Shown piece by piece: positions 31,135 to 38,890 of a stretch of DNA of 64,000 nucleotides. Position numbers and translations under genes: made by a program. Position 1 is the stretch's first letter; each line of letters opens with the position of its first letter. The DNA is from Georgenia muralis (GTDB lineage Bacteria > Actinomycetota > Actinomycetes > Actinomycetales > Actinomycetaceae): the NCBI RefSeq assembly GCF_003814705.1, contig NZ_RKRA01000001.1, forward strand, positions 868,001-932,000, in the 5' to 3' direction. A model generated the notes under the pieces. That model did not search any database, was not told the DNA's origin, and was given only the letters and a program-made list of their open reading frames with translations.

Positions 31135-31587
31135 ATGAGCTGGAAGAAGCGCACCGCCGTCGCGACGGCCTCGGCCGCCCTGCTGGCCACCGGCGGCTTC
31201 GCCGTCGCCAACGCCGTGGGCCCGGCCCCGGCCGAGAAGGGCACGGCGTCCGTCACCCACGACGCGTCCACGAGGTCAGCGCTCGAGCAGGAGCTCGACG
31301 CCCTCATGGCCCAGGTCGACGCCATGGAGTCGGCCGCCCCGGACGACAGCGGCGACGACGCGTTCGACGACAAGGGCGGCGACCGCCCCGACGGGATCTC
31401 CGACGACAGCGGCGACGACGCGTTCGACGACAAGGGCGGTGAACGGCCGGACGGCGTCTCCGACGACACCGGCTACGACGACAACGGCGGCGACCGGGAC
31501 GACCACGACGATGACGACCGGGACGGTCACGACGACGATGACGACCGGGACGGTCACGACGACGATGACGACCGGGACGACGACTGA
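31135..31587 (+). CDS. Secreted Asp/His-rich repeat protein
   Basis: 150 residues from ATG 31135, with GAGAGG at the right distance. A signal peptide (MSWKKRTAVATASAALLATG to AVANA) is followed by a short Leu-rich helix (ALEQELDALMAQVDAM). Then come two near-identical 22-residue acidic repeats (DDSGDDAFDDKGG) and a tail of about 35 residues made of Asp, Arg, His and Gly, with three DRDGHDDDDD-like copies. Such a chain would bind divalent or ferric metal loosely or stay disordered. There is no FMN-binding domain. It is the first gene of the electron-transfer operon, 1 base overlapping the next. Function unknown; a metal-binding or shuttle role is a guess. Confidence 0.75.
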   Translation: MSWKKRTAVATASAALLATGGFAVANAVGPAPAEKGTASVTHDASTRSALEQELDALMAQVDAMESAAPDDSGDDAFDDKGGDRPDGISDDSGDDAFDDKGGERPDGVSDDTGYDDNGGDRDDHDDDDRDGHDDDDDRDGHDDDDDRDDD

Positions 31588-31943
31588 TGTCGACACCGCA
31601 GCGGTCGTGGGCGGCACTCGTGCTCCTACCAGCCACCGTCGGGCTCTTCGGCGGGACGCTGGCCTGGGCGGGCGCCCACGACCCGGGAGCCGCACCGCTC
31701 CCGACGACGATCTCCCCGGCCGGCTCACTCCCGGGCGGGGAGTCCGGCACGGCGGACGAGGACCTCGCCGAGCTGGCCGGACGGATCTCCGAGGCCCGCG
31801 AGCGCATCGAGACGCTCCGCGCGACGCTCGAGGACCGGTCGGTCACCCCGGCGCTCCCCGCCGGCCGGACAGGGACCGGCACCACCCCGGCGGCCGGCGC
31901 CGACACGGCCCCGCCGGTCGACGCCACCACGGGGGCGTCATGA
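31587..31943 (+). CDS. Small secreted or anchored coiled-coil protein
   Basis: 118 residues, starting in the stop of the previous gene (TGATG). The N-terminus has one hydrophobic segment (WAALVLLPATVGLFGGTLAW), probably a signal anchor. The middle (EDLAELAGRISEARERIETL) is predicted coiled coil, and the end is Thr/Ala/Pro-rich. No family is recognised. Position and coupling indicate a partner of the ApbE/ferric-reductase unit, perhaps holding the acidic protein at the membrane. Confidence 0.6.
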   Translation: MSTPQRSWAALVLLPATVGLFGGTLAWAGAHDPGAAPLPTTISPAGSLPGGESGTADEDLAELAGRISEARERIETLRATLEDRSVTPALPAGRTGTGTTPAAGADTAPPVDATTGAS

Positions 31944-32908
31944 GCGCCGTCGCCACCACCGCGCCCGTCGTGCGCGAGTTCCGCTCGATGACCAGTCCGG
32001 TGCGGGTGACGCTCACCGACCCGGGCCCGACGGCCCAGGAGCTGTTCGACGGCGTCGAGGCCGTCTTCGCCGAGGTCGCGCGGGACTGCACGCGGTTCGG
32101 CCCGGTCGGCCCGCTCGTGGCGGCCAACGCCGACCCCGGTGCCTAGCACGACGCCCCGCCCGCGCTGGCGCACGCGCTGGTCCAGGCCCAGCGCGCGCAC
32201 CGGGACACCGACGGCCTGTTCGACCCCCGCGTCCTCGACGTCCTCACTGCCTGGGGCTACGACCACACCCTGCCGTTCACCGACGACGGACCGGGACCGG
32301 TGGTCGAGATGCGGCGCACCGCCCCGGTGGGCGGCACCACGCCGTGGGAGCCGCGCGTCGAGCGTCGCACGCACGGTTGGCGCATCCACCTCGGCGGCGC
32401 CCCCGTCGACCTCGGTGGCATCGGCAAGGGACTCGCGGTCCGCTGGGCGGCGGCCGCCCTCGCCCGCGCCGGCCAGGGCTTCCTCCTCGACGCCGGGGGC
32501 GACCTCGCCGTGCGTGGCCCCGCCCCGCACGGCGGGCCCTGGCGCGTCGCGGTGGAGGACCCGGCCGGCGGCGGCCCGCTTCTCGTCCTCGCCCTCGACG
32601 GCGGCGGGTGTGCGACGTCGTCGACCCGGCGTCGCCGCTGGGTCTGCGGCGGGCAGGCCGTCCACCACCTCGTCGACCCGCGCACCCGACAGCCCGGCGG
32701 CACGGGTCTGGCCGCCGTGACGGTCGTCGCCGCCGACACCGCCTGGGCCGAGGTGTGGAGCAAGACCCTCTTCCTCGCGGGTGCCGACGGCGTACGCGAG
32801 CGGGCGGCAGAGCTCGGGCTGGCCGCCGCGTGGGTGCGCGAGGACGGCGGCGTCGGCACCACCGCGGCCCTGGACGACCACCTCATCTGGCGGCGGACCG
32901 ATGGCTGA
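31940..32908 (+). pseudogene. apbE: ApbE-like FAD:protein FMN transferase interrupted by in-frame TAG
   Basis: The frame starts at ATG 31940 (4-base overlap with the previous gene). It reads EFRSMTSPVRVTLTDPGPTA..., stops at TAG 32144-32146, and resumes in the same frame with ALVQAQRAHRDTDGLFDPRV and LTAWGYDHTLPF. The ApbE core follows: VDLGGIGKGLAVRWAAAAL, FLLDAGGDLAVRG, and late VHHLVDPRTRQPGG and TAWAEVWSKTLFLAG. Without the TAG it would be a normal-length (about 322-residue) ApbE, which attaches FMN to Thr/Ser of exported proteins. Changing TAG to TGG (Trp) would be the simplest repair. With the stop, only 68 residues or an internally started fragment would be made. Sequencing error cannot be excluded. 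Confidence 0.8.
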
Positions 32909-33626
32909 GGGCCAGGAGCCGCGGGACCGCACCCCGGTTGCGCAGACGTCCGCCGAGGCGGTGGGCCTCGTCCTCGTCGTCGTCGCCGGGGCGGTGTCGG
33001 TCGCCCTCGCCACGGTCCTGGTCCTCGACGTCGTGCAGGGCGAGACGGCCCTGTGGGTCCTGGGCCGGGCCAGCGGGGTGACGTCCTACGTGCTGCTCGT
33101 GGCGCTGGTGAGCACCGGCCTCCTCCTCGCCCACCCGTGGGCCCGGCGGCTGCGCCGTCCCCGCCCGGCGACGGTCCAGGCCCTGCACGTCTCCCTAGCG
33201 ACGTTCACGCTCACCTTCACCGGGCTGCACGTGGCCGTCCTCGCCACCGACCCGTGGGCGCAGGTCGGCTGGCGGGGCGCGCTGCTGCCGATGGCCTCGC
33301 AGTACCGCCCGGTCGCCGTCACCCTGGGGGTCCTCGCGCTGTGGTCGGGGCTGGTCACCGGGCTGACCGCCCGGCTCGCCGGGCGCGCCGCCGCGCGGGT
33401 GTGGTGGCCGGTGCACAAGGTCGCGGCGGGGGCGCTGGTGCTCGTGTGGGCGCACTCGGTCCTCGCGGGGACCGACGCCGCCGCGCTGCGCGGGTTCTAC
33501 CTCGCCACCGGTGCGCTCGTGGTGGGGCTCGCGCTCACGAGGTACGCCGCCCGGACCCCCGCCGACCGGGTCCGCGACCTCGGCCGGCAGCTGCCGACGG
33601 TTCGCCGCAGCGGAGCCCGGCGGTGA
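32901..33626 (+). CDS. Ferric-reductase-like transmembrane cytochrome b protein
   Basis: 241 residues from ATG 32901, overlapping apbE by 8 bases. Six helices are predicted, with heme-ligand-type His in ALHVSLATFTLTFTGLHVAV and VHKVAAGALVLVWAHSV, matching the ferric reductase-like transmembrane (MsrQ/FRE) fold. There is no NAD or FAD domain in the same chain; those functions would come from the NuoF-like protein encoded next. It would carry electrons across the membrane to an outside acceptor. Confidence 0.85.
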   Translation: MAEGQEPRDRTPVAQTSAEAVGLVLVVVAGAVSVALATVLVLDVVQGETALWVLGRASGVTSYVLLVALVSTGLLLAHPWARRLRRPRPATVQALHVSLATFTLTFTGLHVAVLATDPWAQVGWRGALLPMASQYRPVAVTLGVLALWSGLVTGLTARLAGRAAARVWWPVHKVAAGALVLVWAHSVLAGTDAAALRGFYLATGALVVGLALTRYAARTPADRVRDLGRQLPTVRRSGARR

Positions 33627-34906
33627 CCACGACCACGGCGCCGACCACCACCGGCCTCCTGCTGGGTCCGGTGCGCCTGCCCCGCGCCTCCGCCGGGGCG
33701 TGGGCCGGCCCACCGGAGGGCATCGCCGCGCACGTCCGTCGCCTCGGTCCCCGCCCGGCGGGCGGGGCGTGGCTCCTCGCGACCATCGACGCCGCCGGCC
33801 TCACCGGGCACGGTGGCGCGCACGCCCCCACGGCGAGCCGGTGGCGCGCGGCCATGGACGACGGCGCGCCCGCCGTCCGCAGGCCCGCCGCGGGCGCCGC
33901 ACCGCGCCGTCCGCTCACCGCCGTCGCGAACGCCGCGGAGTCGGAGCCGCTCGGCGCCAAGGACGCCACCCTCCTGCGGCAGCGTCCGCACCTCGTCCTC
34001 GACGGGCTCGACCTCATGGCCGAGACCCTCGGTGCCGACCGCGCCGTCCTGTGGCTGCACGACGACGACCGCCCCACCCGCGCCGCCGTCGAGGTCGCCC
34101 TGCGCGAGCGCCCGGCCGGCCGGGTGCCGGTCGAGGTCGCCGCCGCCCCGACCCACTACCTCTCCGGCGAGCGGTCGGCGATCGCCCGCGCCCTCGCCGG
34201 CGGACCGGTCCTGCCGTGGGGCCGGCCCGCGCCCGAGGTGCGTGCACGCCGGCCGCGCACGGTCGTCGGCAACGCCGAGACCCTGGCGCGGGCCGCGCTC
34301 CTCGCCCGTGGGTTCCCGCCGCTGACGGCCCGGCTGCTCACCGTGCTGACACCGTCCGGCCGGGAGGTCCTCGAGGTCCCGGCCGGCACTCCGGCCGACG
34401 TCGTCCTCGCCGGTGCGGGGTGGCACGAGGCCCCGCAGGCGGTGCTGCTCGGCGGGTTCGGCGGAGCCTGGGCGCCGTGGCACGCCGTCGCCACGTTCGA
34501 CGAGGCGGCCCTGCGCGCGGCCGGGCTGAGCGCGGGGCCCGGGATCGTCGGCCCGATCCCCCACGGCGCCTGCGGGCTCGCCGAGACCGCGGCGATCGCC
34601 GGCTACCTCGCGGCGATGAGCGCGGGCCAGTGCGGGCCGTGCGTCTTCGGGCTGCCGGCCCTGGCCGACGACGTGCGCCGCCTCGCCGCCGGGACCACCC
34701 GGCGTACCGCTCGTCCGGGACGGCCCGACCGGCTCACCGAGGACCTCGACCTCGTCGCCGGCCGCGGGGGCTGCCACCACCCGGACGGCGCCGTCGGTCT
34801 GATCCGCTCGGCGCTGTCCACCTTCGCCGACGACGCCCACGCCCACTCCCGCGGCCGTGCCTGCCGGGTTGACACCTTCATCCCCGTCCCGGCGGTGCAG
34901 CCATGA
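33623..34906 (+). CDS. NuoF/RnfC-like flavin-iron-sulfur oxidoreductase
   Basis: 427 residues from GTG 33623 (GTGA overlap). The N-terminal part has a degenerate NuoF glycine-rich site (TGHGGAHAPTASRWRAAM, then ANAAESEPLGAKDATLLR), an SLBB-like middle (LLTVLTPSGREVLEVPAGT) and a C-terminal cluster region with AGQCGPCVFGLP and GRGGCHHPDGA, giving Cys-x2-Cys and a third Cys. It probably takes electrons from NAD(P)H or ferredoxin and passes them to the cytochrome b protein. Compared with the true NuoF at 2689, it lacks the NADEGEPGTFK consensus, so NADH use is uncertain. Confidence 0.8.
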   Translation: MTTTTAPTTTGLLLGPVRLPRASAGAWAGPPEGIAAHVRRLGPRPAGGAWLLATIDAAGLTGHGGAHAPTASRWRAAMDDGAPAVRRPAAGAAPRRPLTAVANAAESEPLGAKDATLLRQRPHLVLDGLDLMAETLGADRAVLWLHDDDRPTRAAVEVALRERPAGRVPVEVAAAPTHYLSGERSAIARALAGGPVLPWGRPAPEVRARRPRTVVGNAETLARAALLARGFPPLTARLLTVLTPSGREVLEVPAGTPADVVLAGAGWHEAPQAVLLGGFGGAWAPWHAVATFDEAALRAAGLSAGPGIVGPIPHGACGLAETAAIAGYLAAMSAGQCGPCVFGLPALADDVRRLAAGTTRRTARPGRPDRLTEDLDLVAGRGGCHHPDGAVGLIRSALSTFADDAHAHSRGRACRVDTFIPVPAVQP

Positions 34907-35166
34907 CCGGTGCCCCGCAAGCCGCCGCAGCCAGTGCTGCCGCACGAACCGCCGGGGCCGGCGCTGCCGCGCCACGGCTCCGCGTCGACCCGGTCACGTG
35001 CGACGGCATCGGGGCGTGCGCGCTCGCCGCCCCCGACCTCGTCGACCTCGACCCGTGGGGCTTCCCGCTCATCCCCCGCCGGGGCCTGGCCCCCGCGGAG
35101 CTGGCCGCGGCCCACGCGGCGGCGCGAGCGTGCCCGCGCCAGGCCCTGTGGTTCCAGAGCCGGTAG
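34903..35166 (+). CDS. Single-cluster ferredoxin
   Basis: 87 residues, 4-base overlap with the NuoF-like gene. After an Ala-rich leader of about 25 residues comes RVDPVTCDGIGACALAAPDL with two Cys, and later AACPRQAL with the third Cys before Pro. Three cluster cysteines in this spacing are typical of 3Fe-4S or incomplete 4Fe-4S actinobacterial ferredoxins. It would be the electron donor or acceptor for the coupled flavoprotein. It is the last gene of the operon. Confidence 0.85.
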   Translation: MTGAPQAAAASAAARTAGAGAAAPRLRVDPVTCDGIGACALAAPDLVDLDPWGFPLIPRRGLAPAELAAAHAAARACPRQALWFQSR

Positions 35167-35172
35167 CCATCG

Positions 35173-35391
35173 TCAGTGGGAGCGCCGCACGAGACCGGTC
35201 AGCCTGGCCCCCAGGTAGCCGAAGACAGCACCGCCCGCGAGCAGCCTGGCGGTGAGGTACCACCGGCCGGGCGACTGCTCGCCGTAGACGCCGAACGCCG
35301 CAGCGAGGCCGACAGCGACGAAGACCAGCGCCGCCACGATCAGCACCCCGCCGGCGACGGTGCGCACAGCGCCGCCGTGCCTCGCGCTCAT
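35173..35391 (-). CDS. Small two-helix membrane protein
   Basis: 72 residues. Two hydrophobic segments (TVAGGVLIVAALVFVAVGLA and LLAGGAVFGYLGARLTGL) are joined by a short polar loop GVYGEQSPGRWY. The C-terminus is basic. A CGGAG site precedes the ATG. No family is recognised. It converges with the ferredoxin gene at a distance of 6 bases. Confidence 0.55.
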   Translation of the reverse strand: MSARHGGAVRTVAGGVLIVAALVFVAVGLAAAFGVYGEQSPGRWYLTARLLAGGAVFGYLGARLTGLVRRSH

Positions 35392-35424
35392 CGCTCCGTG
35401 CCCGTCGTCACGCCGCCCCTTCGT

Positions 35425-35482
35425 CGAGTTGTGAGTTGTTGCTCCCCCGAACGTCTCCTACAGCGCACGAACCCACAACTCG
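35425..35482. repeat. Hairpin element, copy B
   Basis: CGAGTTGTGAGTT (35425-35437) pairs with AACCCACAACTCG (35470-35482) with one mismatch. The arm start CGAGTTG and the following GTTGTTGC match the hairpin at 25407, suggesting the same element family. Confidence 0.6.
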
Positions 35483-35494
35483 GCGCGGCGCAAC

Positions 35495-35597
35495 CCACCC
35501 CGACACCCACACCCCGGCGCCGCCCGACACACCCCGACACCCACACCCCGGCGCCGCCCGACCCACCCCGACACCCCACACCCCGGCGCCGCCGACG
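35495..35597. repeat. 34-35-bp tandem repeat, three copies
   Basis: Units of CACCCCGACACCCACACCCC followed by GGCGCCGCC recur with GGCGCCGCC at 35516, 35550 and 35585. They fill the space between the hairpin element and the end of wecB. No coding role is seen. Confidence 0.65.
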
Positions 35598-35601
35598 GCC
35601 G

Positions 35602-36762
35602 TCACACCCGCGCCAGCTCCGGCGCGAAGTCGGGCATCCGCTCCCCGAGCCCGAAGAACGCCTCGATCGCGGCGACGACCCGCTCCCCCGCCCTACCGTC
35701 CCCGTAGGGGTTCACCGCCCGGGACATCGCCGCGTACGCGTGCGGGTCCGTGGCCAGCTCGGCCACGGCGGCGACCACCGCCTCCTCGTCCGTCCCGACG
35801 AGGCGGACCGTCCCCGCATCGACCGCCTCGGGCCGCTCGGTGTTCTCCCGCAGCACGAGCACCGGCTTGCCGAGCGCCGGGGCCTCCTCCTGCACGCCAC
35901 CGGAGTCGGTGAGGACGATCGACGACGCCGCCATGACCGCGGTGAACTCCCCGTACGGCAGCGGCTCGGTGACCACCACGTTGCCCAGGCCGGCCACGGC
36001 CGGCTGCAACGTCTCGCGCACGGTGGGGTTGCGGTGCAGGGGCAGGACGAAGGTGTGCCCGGGCAGCATCGCCGCCAGGCGCGCGACCGCCCGGCCGATC
36101 CCCGCCACCGGGGCGCCCCAGCTCTCCCGCCGGTGGACGGTGACGAGCACCAGCGGCCGCCCCGCAGCCATCGTCGCGCGCAGCCGGGGGTCGCCGACCG
36201 TGGCCGGACGTCCCACCGCGTGCAGGAGGGCGTCGATGACCGTGTTGCCCGTGACGACGACGTCACCCGGGTCCACGTGCTCGCGCAGCAGGTTCGCCCG
36301 CGCGCCCGCCGTCGGCGCCAGGTGCAGCGCCGTCACCTGGGAGGTGACCCGCCGGTTCGCCTCCTCCGGGAACGGCGAGGAGAGGTCGCCGCTGCGCAGA
36401 CCGGCCTCGAGGTGGAACACGGGCACGCGCCGGTGGAACGCCGCCCCGGCGGCCGCGGCCACCGTGGTGGTGTCGCCCTGGACGAGCACCGCGTCGGGCC
36501 GGACGGCCTCGAGGAGCGGGTCCAGGCGAGCGAGCACCTTGGCCATGAGGACGCTGAGGCTCTGCCCGGCGGCGAAGACGTCGAGGTCGTGGTCCGGCAC
36601 GATCCCGAAGACGTCGTTGACCTGGTCGAGCATCTCCCGGTGCTGCCCCGTCACCACCGTGAGCGAGGTGAGGGTCGACGACGCCGCGACCGCCCGCACC
36701 ACCGGCGCGACCTTGACCGCCTCCGGACGCGTGCCGTACACGGTCATGATCCGCGGTCGCAC
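35602..36762 (-). CDS. wecB: UDP-N-acetylglucosamine 2-epimerase (non-hydrolysing)
   Basis: 386 residues from GTG 36762, chosen because AGGAGG lies 7 bases upstream. Motifs are RIMTVYGTRPEAVKVAPVV, VTGQHREMLDQV, VQGDTTTVAAAA, HLEAGLRSGD, PFPEEANRRVTS, VTVHRRESWG and LTDSGGVQEEAPALGKPVLV. It converts UDP-GlcNAc to UDP-ManNAc. With the WecC dehydrogenase at 50126 it would supply UDP-ManNAcA for the wall glycopolymer. It is divergent from the CapD-like gene. Confidence 0.95.
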   Translation of the reverse strand: MRPRIMTVYGTRPEAVKVAPVVRAVAASSTLTSLTVVTGQHREMLDQVNDVFGIVPDHDLDVFAAGQSLSVLMAKVLARLDPLLEAVRPDAVLVQGDTTTVAAAAGAAFHRRVPVFHLEAGLRSGDLSSPFPEEANRRVTSQVTALHLAPTAGARANLLREHVDPGDVVVTGNTVIDALLHAVGRPATVGDPRLRATMAAGRPLVLVTVHRRESWGAPVAGIGRAVARLAAMLPGHTFVLPLHRNPTVRETLQPAVAGLGNVVVTEPLPYGEFTAVMAASSIVLTDSGGVQEEAPALGKPVLVLRENTERPEAVDAGTVRLVGTDEEAVVAAVAELATDPHAYAAMSRAVNPYGDGRAGERVVAAIEAFFGLGERMPDFAPELARV

Positions 36763-36915
36763 CGCTGCCCTCCTCACCGTCGAGATCTCACCCGCAGTTC
36801 AGGACGGTTGCCGGGCGATACCCACTACCCTAGCTGGGGTACCCCCCGGCGGGGGGACACCTCGTCCAGGACCAGGAACATCGCCGACGTCGACGGAGCA
36901 CGGAAGGGGACGCGC

Positions 36916-38805
36916 GTGAGCCAGCCCGTGCCCGCCCGACCGGGCCACCTGCTCACCCGCGCCTGGCCCCGGTGGCTCTACCTCGCCGGGGACGCGCTGG
37001 CCTGGGTGGTCACCCTCACGGTCCTCACGGTCGCCCGGTACGACCTCTCCTTCGCCCGGGTCAACCGTCCGGGCCTCGCCCTCGCCGTCGGTCTCGTGCT
37101 TCTCGCCCACGTGGGCGGCTCGCTCGTTCTGCGACGCCGGTACCGCTACGCCTCCACCGACGAGGTGGTGGCCCTGTCGGTGCTCACCGGCGCGGTCGCC
37201 GCCGCCCTCGTCCTGGCCTCGGCGCTCACGGAGCCACGGGTGCTGCCGCTGTCGGTGGCGCTGGCCGCCCCGGCGTCGGCCCTCCTGGCGATGCTCACCC
37301 TGCGCTGGCTCTACCTCCGCGGCCGGCGGTGGGCGCGGCGGCCGCCGCCGGACGTGCGGCGCACCCTCGTCCTCGGCGCGGGCGCGGGCGGCGCGCAGGC
37401 CATCGCCATGATGCTCGGCGACGTCGCCTCGACGCTGCGGCCGGTGGGTCTCCTCGACGACGACCCCCGCCGCCGGCACCTGCGCATGTCCGGGCTGCGG
37501 GTGCTGGGCACGATCGCGGACCTGCCCGAGGTGGCCGCCGCGACCCGTGCGCAGGTGGCCGTGCTCGCGATCCCCTCCGCGACGTCGGAGCAGGTGGCCC
37601 GCGCCGCCGACCTCGCCGCCGAGGCGGGCGTGACCCTCAAGGTCCTGCCGCCCGCGGCGGAGATCCTCGCGTCCCGCCGCGCCCCCGGCGGGCACGCCCC
37701 GCACGTGTCGGCCCTGCGCGCCCTGTCGCTGGAGGACCTCCTGGGCCGCCGGCCGGTCGACACCGACGTCGACTCCATCGCCGGCTACCTCGACGGCCGG
37801 ACGGTGCTGGTCACCGGCGCGGGCGGGTCCATCGGCTCCCAGCTGTGCCGGGAGATCGCCCGCTTCTCCCCGGCGCGCCTGGTCATGACCGACCGTGACG
37901 AGTCCGCGCTGCACGCCGTCCAGCTCTCCGTCGACGGCCAGGCGATGCTCGACTCCGAGGACCTGGTCCTCGGCGACCTGCGCACACCGGGGTTCGTCGA
38001 CCGCCTCGTCGCCCGCCACCGCCCGGACATCGTCTTCCACGCCGCGGCCCTCAAGCACCTCACCCTCACCGAGCGGTTCCCCGAGGAGGCCTTCCTCACC
38101 AACGTCGCGGCGACGGCGACGCTGCTCCAGGCCTGCGCCGCGGCGGACGTCGAGCGGTTCGTGCACATCTCCACCGACAAGGCGGCCGACCCCGCGAGCG
38201 TCCTGGGCTTCACCAAGCGGCTCTCCGAGCGGGTCACGGCCACCGTGGCCGCCGGTCTTCCCGGAACGAGCCGGTACATCTCCGTGCGGTTCGGCAACGT
38301 GCTCGGCTCGCGCGGGTCCGCCCTGACCACCTTCGCCGCCCAGCTCGAGGCCGGGCTCCCGCTGACCATCACCGATCCGGCGATGACGCGGTACTTCATG
38401 TCCGCGCACGAGGCGTGCCAGCTCGTCCTGCAGGCCGGGGCCATCGGCCGCTCCGGGGAGGTCCTCGTCCTGGACATGGGCGAGCCGCACAACGTCGAGG
38501 ACCTCGCCCGCCGCTTCGCCGCGCTCCACGGCTACCCCGCCCCCGAGGTCGTCTACACCCGGGTCCGGTCCGGGGAGAAGCTCGTCGAGGCCCGTCTGGG
38601 CGAGGCCGAGCAGGACCACCGGCCGGTGCACCCGCTCATCAGCCACGTCCGCGCCCCCCTGCTCGACCCGGACCTCCTGCCTGCCATCGCCGAGCTGCGC
38701 AGCGATGTCCTGGCCCGGCCCGACGGCTCCGTCGCGGCGTGGCTGCGCCGCGTCGCCCTCGCCCCGGCCCTCGCCGGGGCGGCCGGCCGTAGGCGGACGT
38801 CGTGA
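36916..38805 (+). CDS. CapD/FlaA1-like nucleotide-sugar dehydratase, membrane-anchored
   Basis: 629 residues from GTG 36916 (GGGGA upstream); the frame is open further back but runs antisense through wecB. Four N-terminal helices (e.g. YLAGDALAWVVTLTVLTVA) are followed by a CoA-binding-like Rossmann segment (TLVLGAGAGGAQAIAMML). The catalytic domain comes next: VLVTGAGGSIGSQLCREIAR, HAAALKHLTLTERFPEEA, HISTDKAADPASVLGFTKRL and RFGNVLGSRGS. The usual Tyr-x3-Lys is replaced by a FTK-type site (LGFTKR), as in inverting 4,6-dehydratases of this group. It would make a 4-keto-6-deoxy UDP-sugar for the surface polymer. Confidence 0.9.
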   Translation: MSQPVPARPGHLLTRAWPRWLYLAGDALAWVVTLTVLTVARYDLSFARVNRPGLALAVGLVLLAHVGGSLVLRRRYRYASTDEVVALSVLTGAVAAALVLASALTEPRVLPLSVALAAPASALLAMLTLRWLYLRGRRWARRPPPDVRRTLVLGAGAGGAQAIAMMLGDVASTLRPVGLLDDDPRRRHLRMSGLRVLGTIADLPEVAAATRAQVAVLAIPSATSEQVARAADLAAEAGVTLKVLPPAAEILASRRAPGGHAPHVSALRALSLEDLLGRRPVDTDVDSIAGYLDGRTVLVTGAGGSIGSQLCREIARFSPARLVMTDRDESALHAVQLSVDGQAMLDSEDLVLGDLRTPGFVDRLVARHRPDIVFHAAALKHLTLTERFPEEAFLTNVAATATLLQACAAADVERFVHISTDKAADPASVLGFTKRLSERVTATVAAGLPGTSRYISVRFGNVLGSRGSALTTFAAQLEAGLPLTITDPAMTRYFMSAHEACQLVLQAGAIGRSGEVLVLDMGEPHNVEDLARRFAALHGYPAPEVVYTRVRSGEKLVEARLGEAEQDHRPVHPLISHVRAPLLDPDLLPAIAELRSDVLARPDGSVAAWLRRVALAPALAGAAGRRRTS

Positions 38806-38890
38806 CGACGGCGTGGCCGGGCCCCCTGCCGGCGTGGCCGGGCCTCGTGACGGCCGGGCCGGGCTCCGTGACGACGGCGGGGCGCCCGCG

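Noticed and set aside
31135-31587. Calling the Asp-rich protein an FMN-binding ApbE substrate
   Set aside because: No FMN-binding domain and no Ser/Thr-Gly-Ala-Thr/Ser flavinylation motif is visible.
32300-32908. Separate short gene for the second part of ApbE
   Set aside because: The codons between the TAG and 32300 still encode ApbE-like residues in the same frame, so this is the interrupted remainder of one gene, although internal initiation cannot be excluded.
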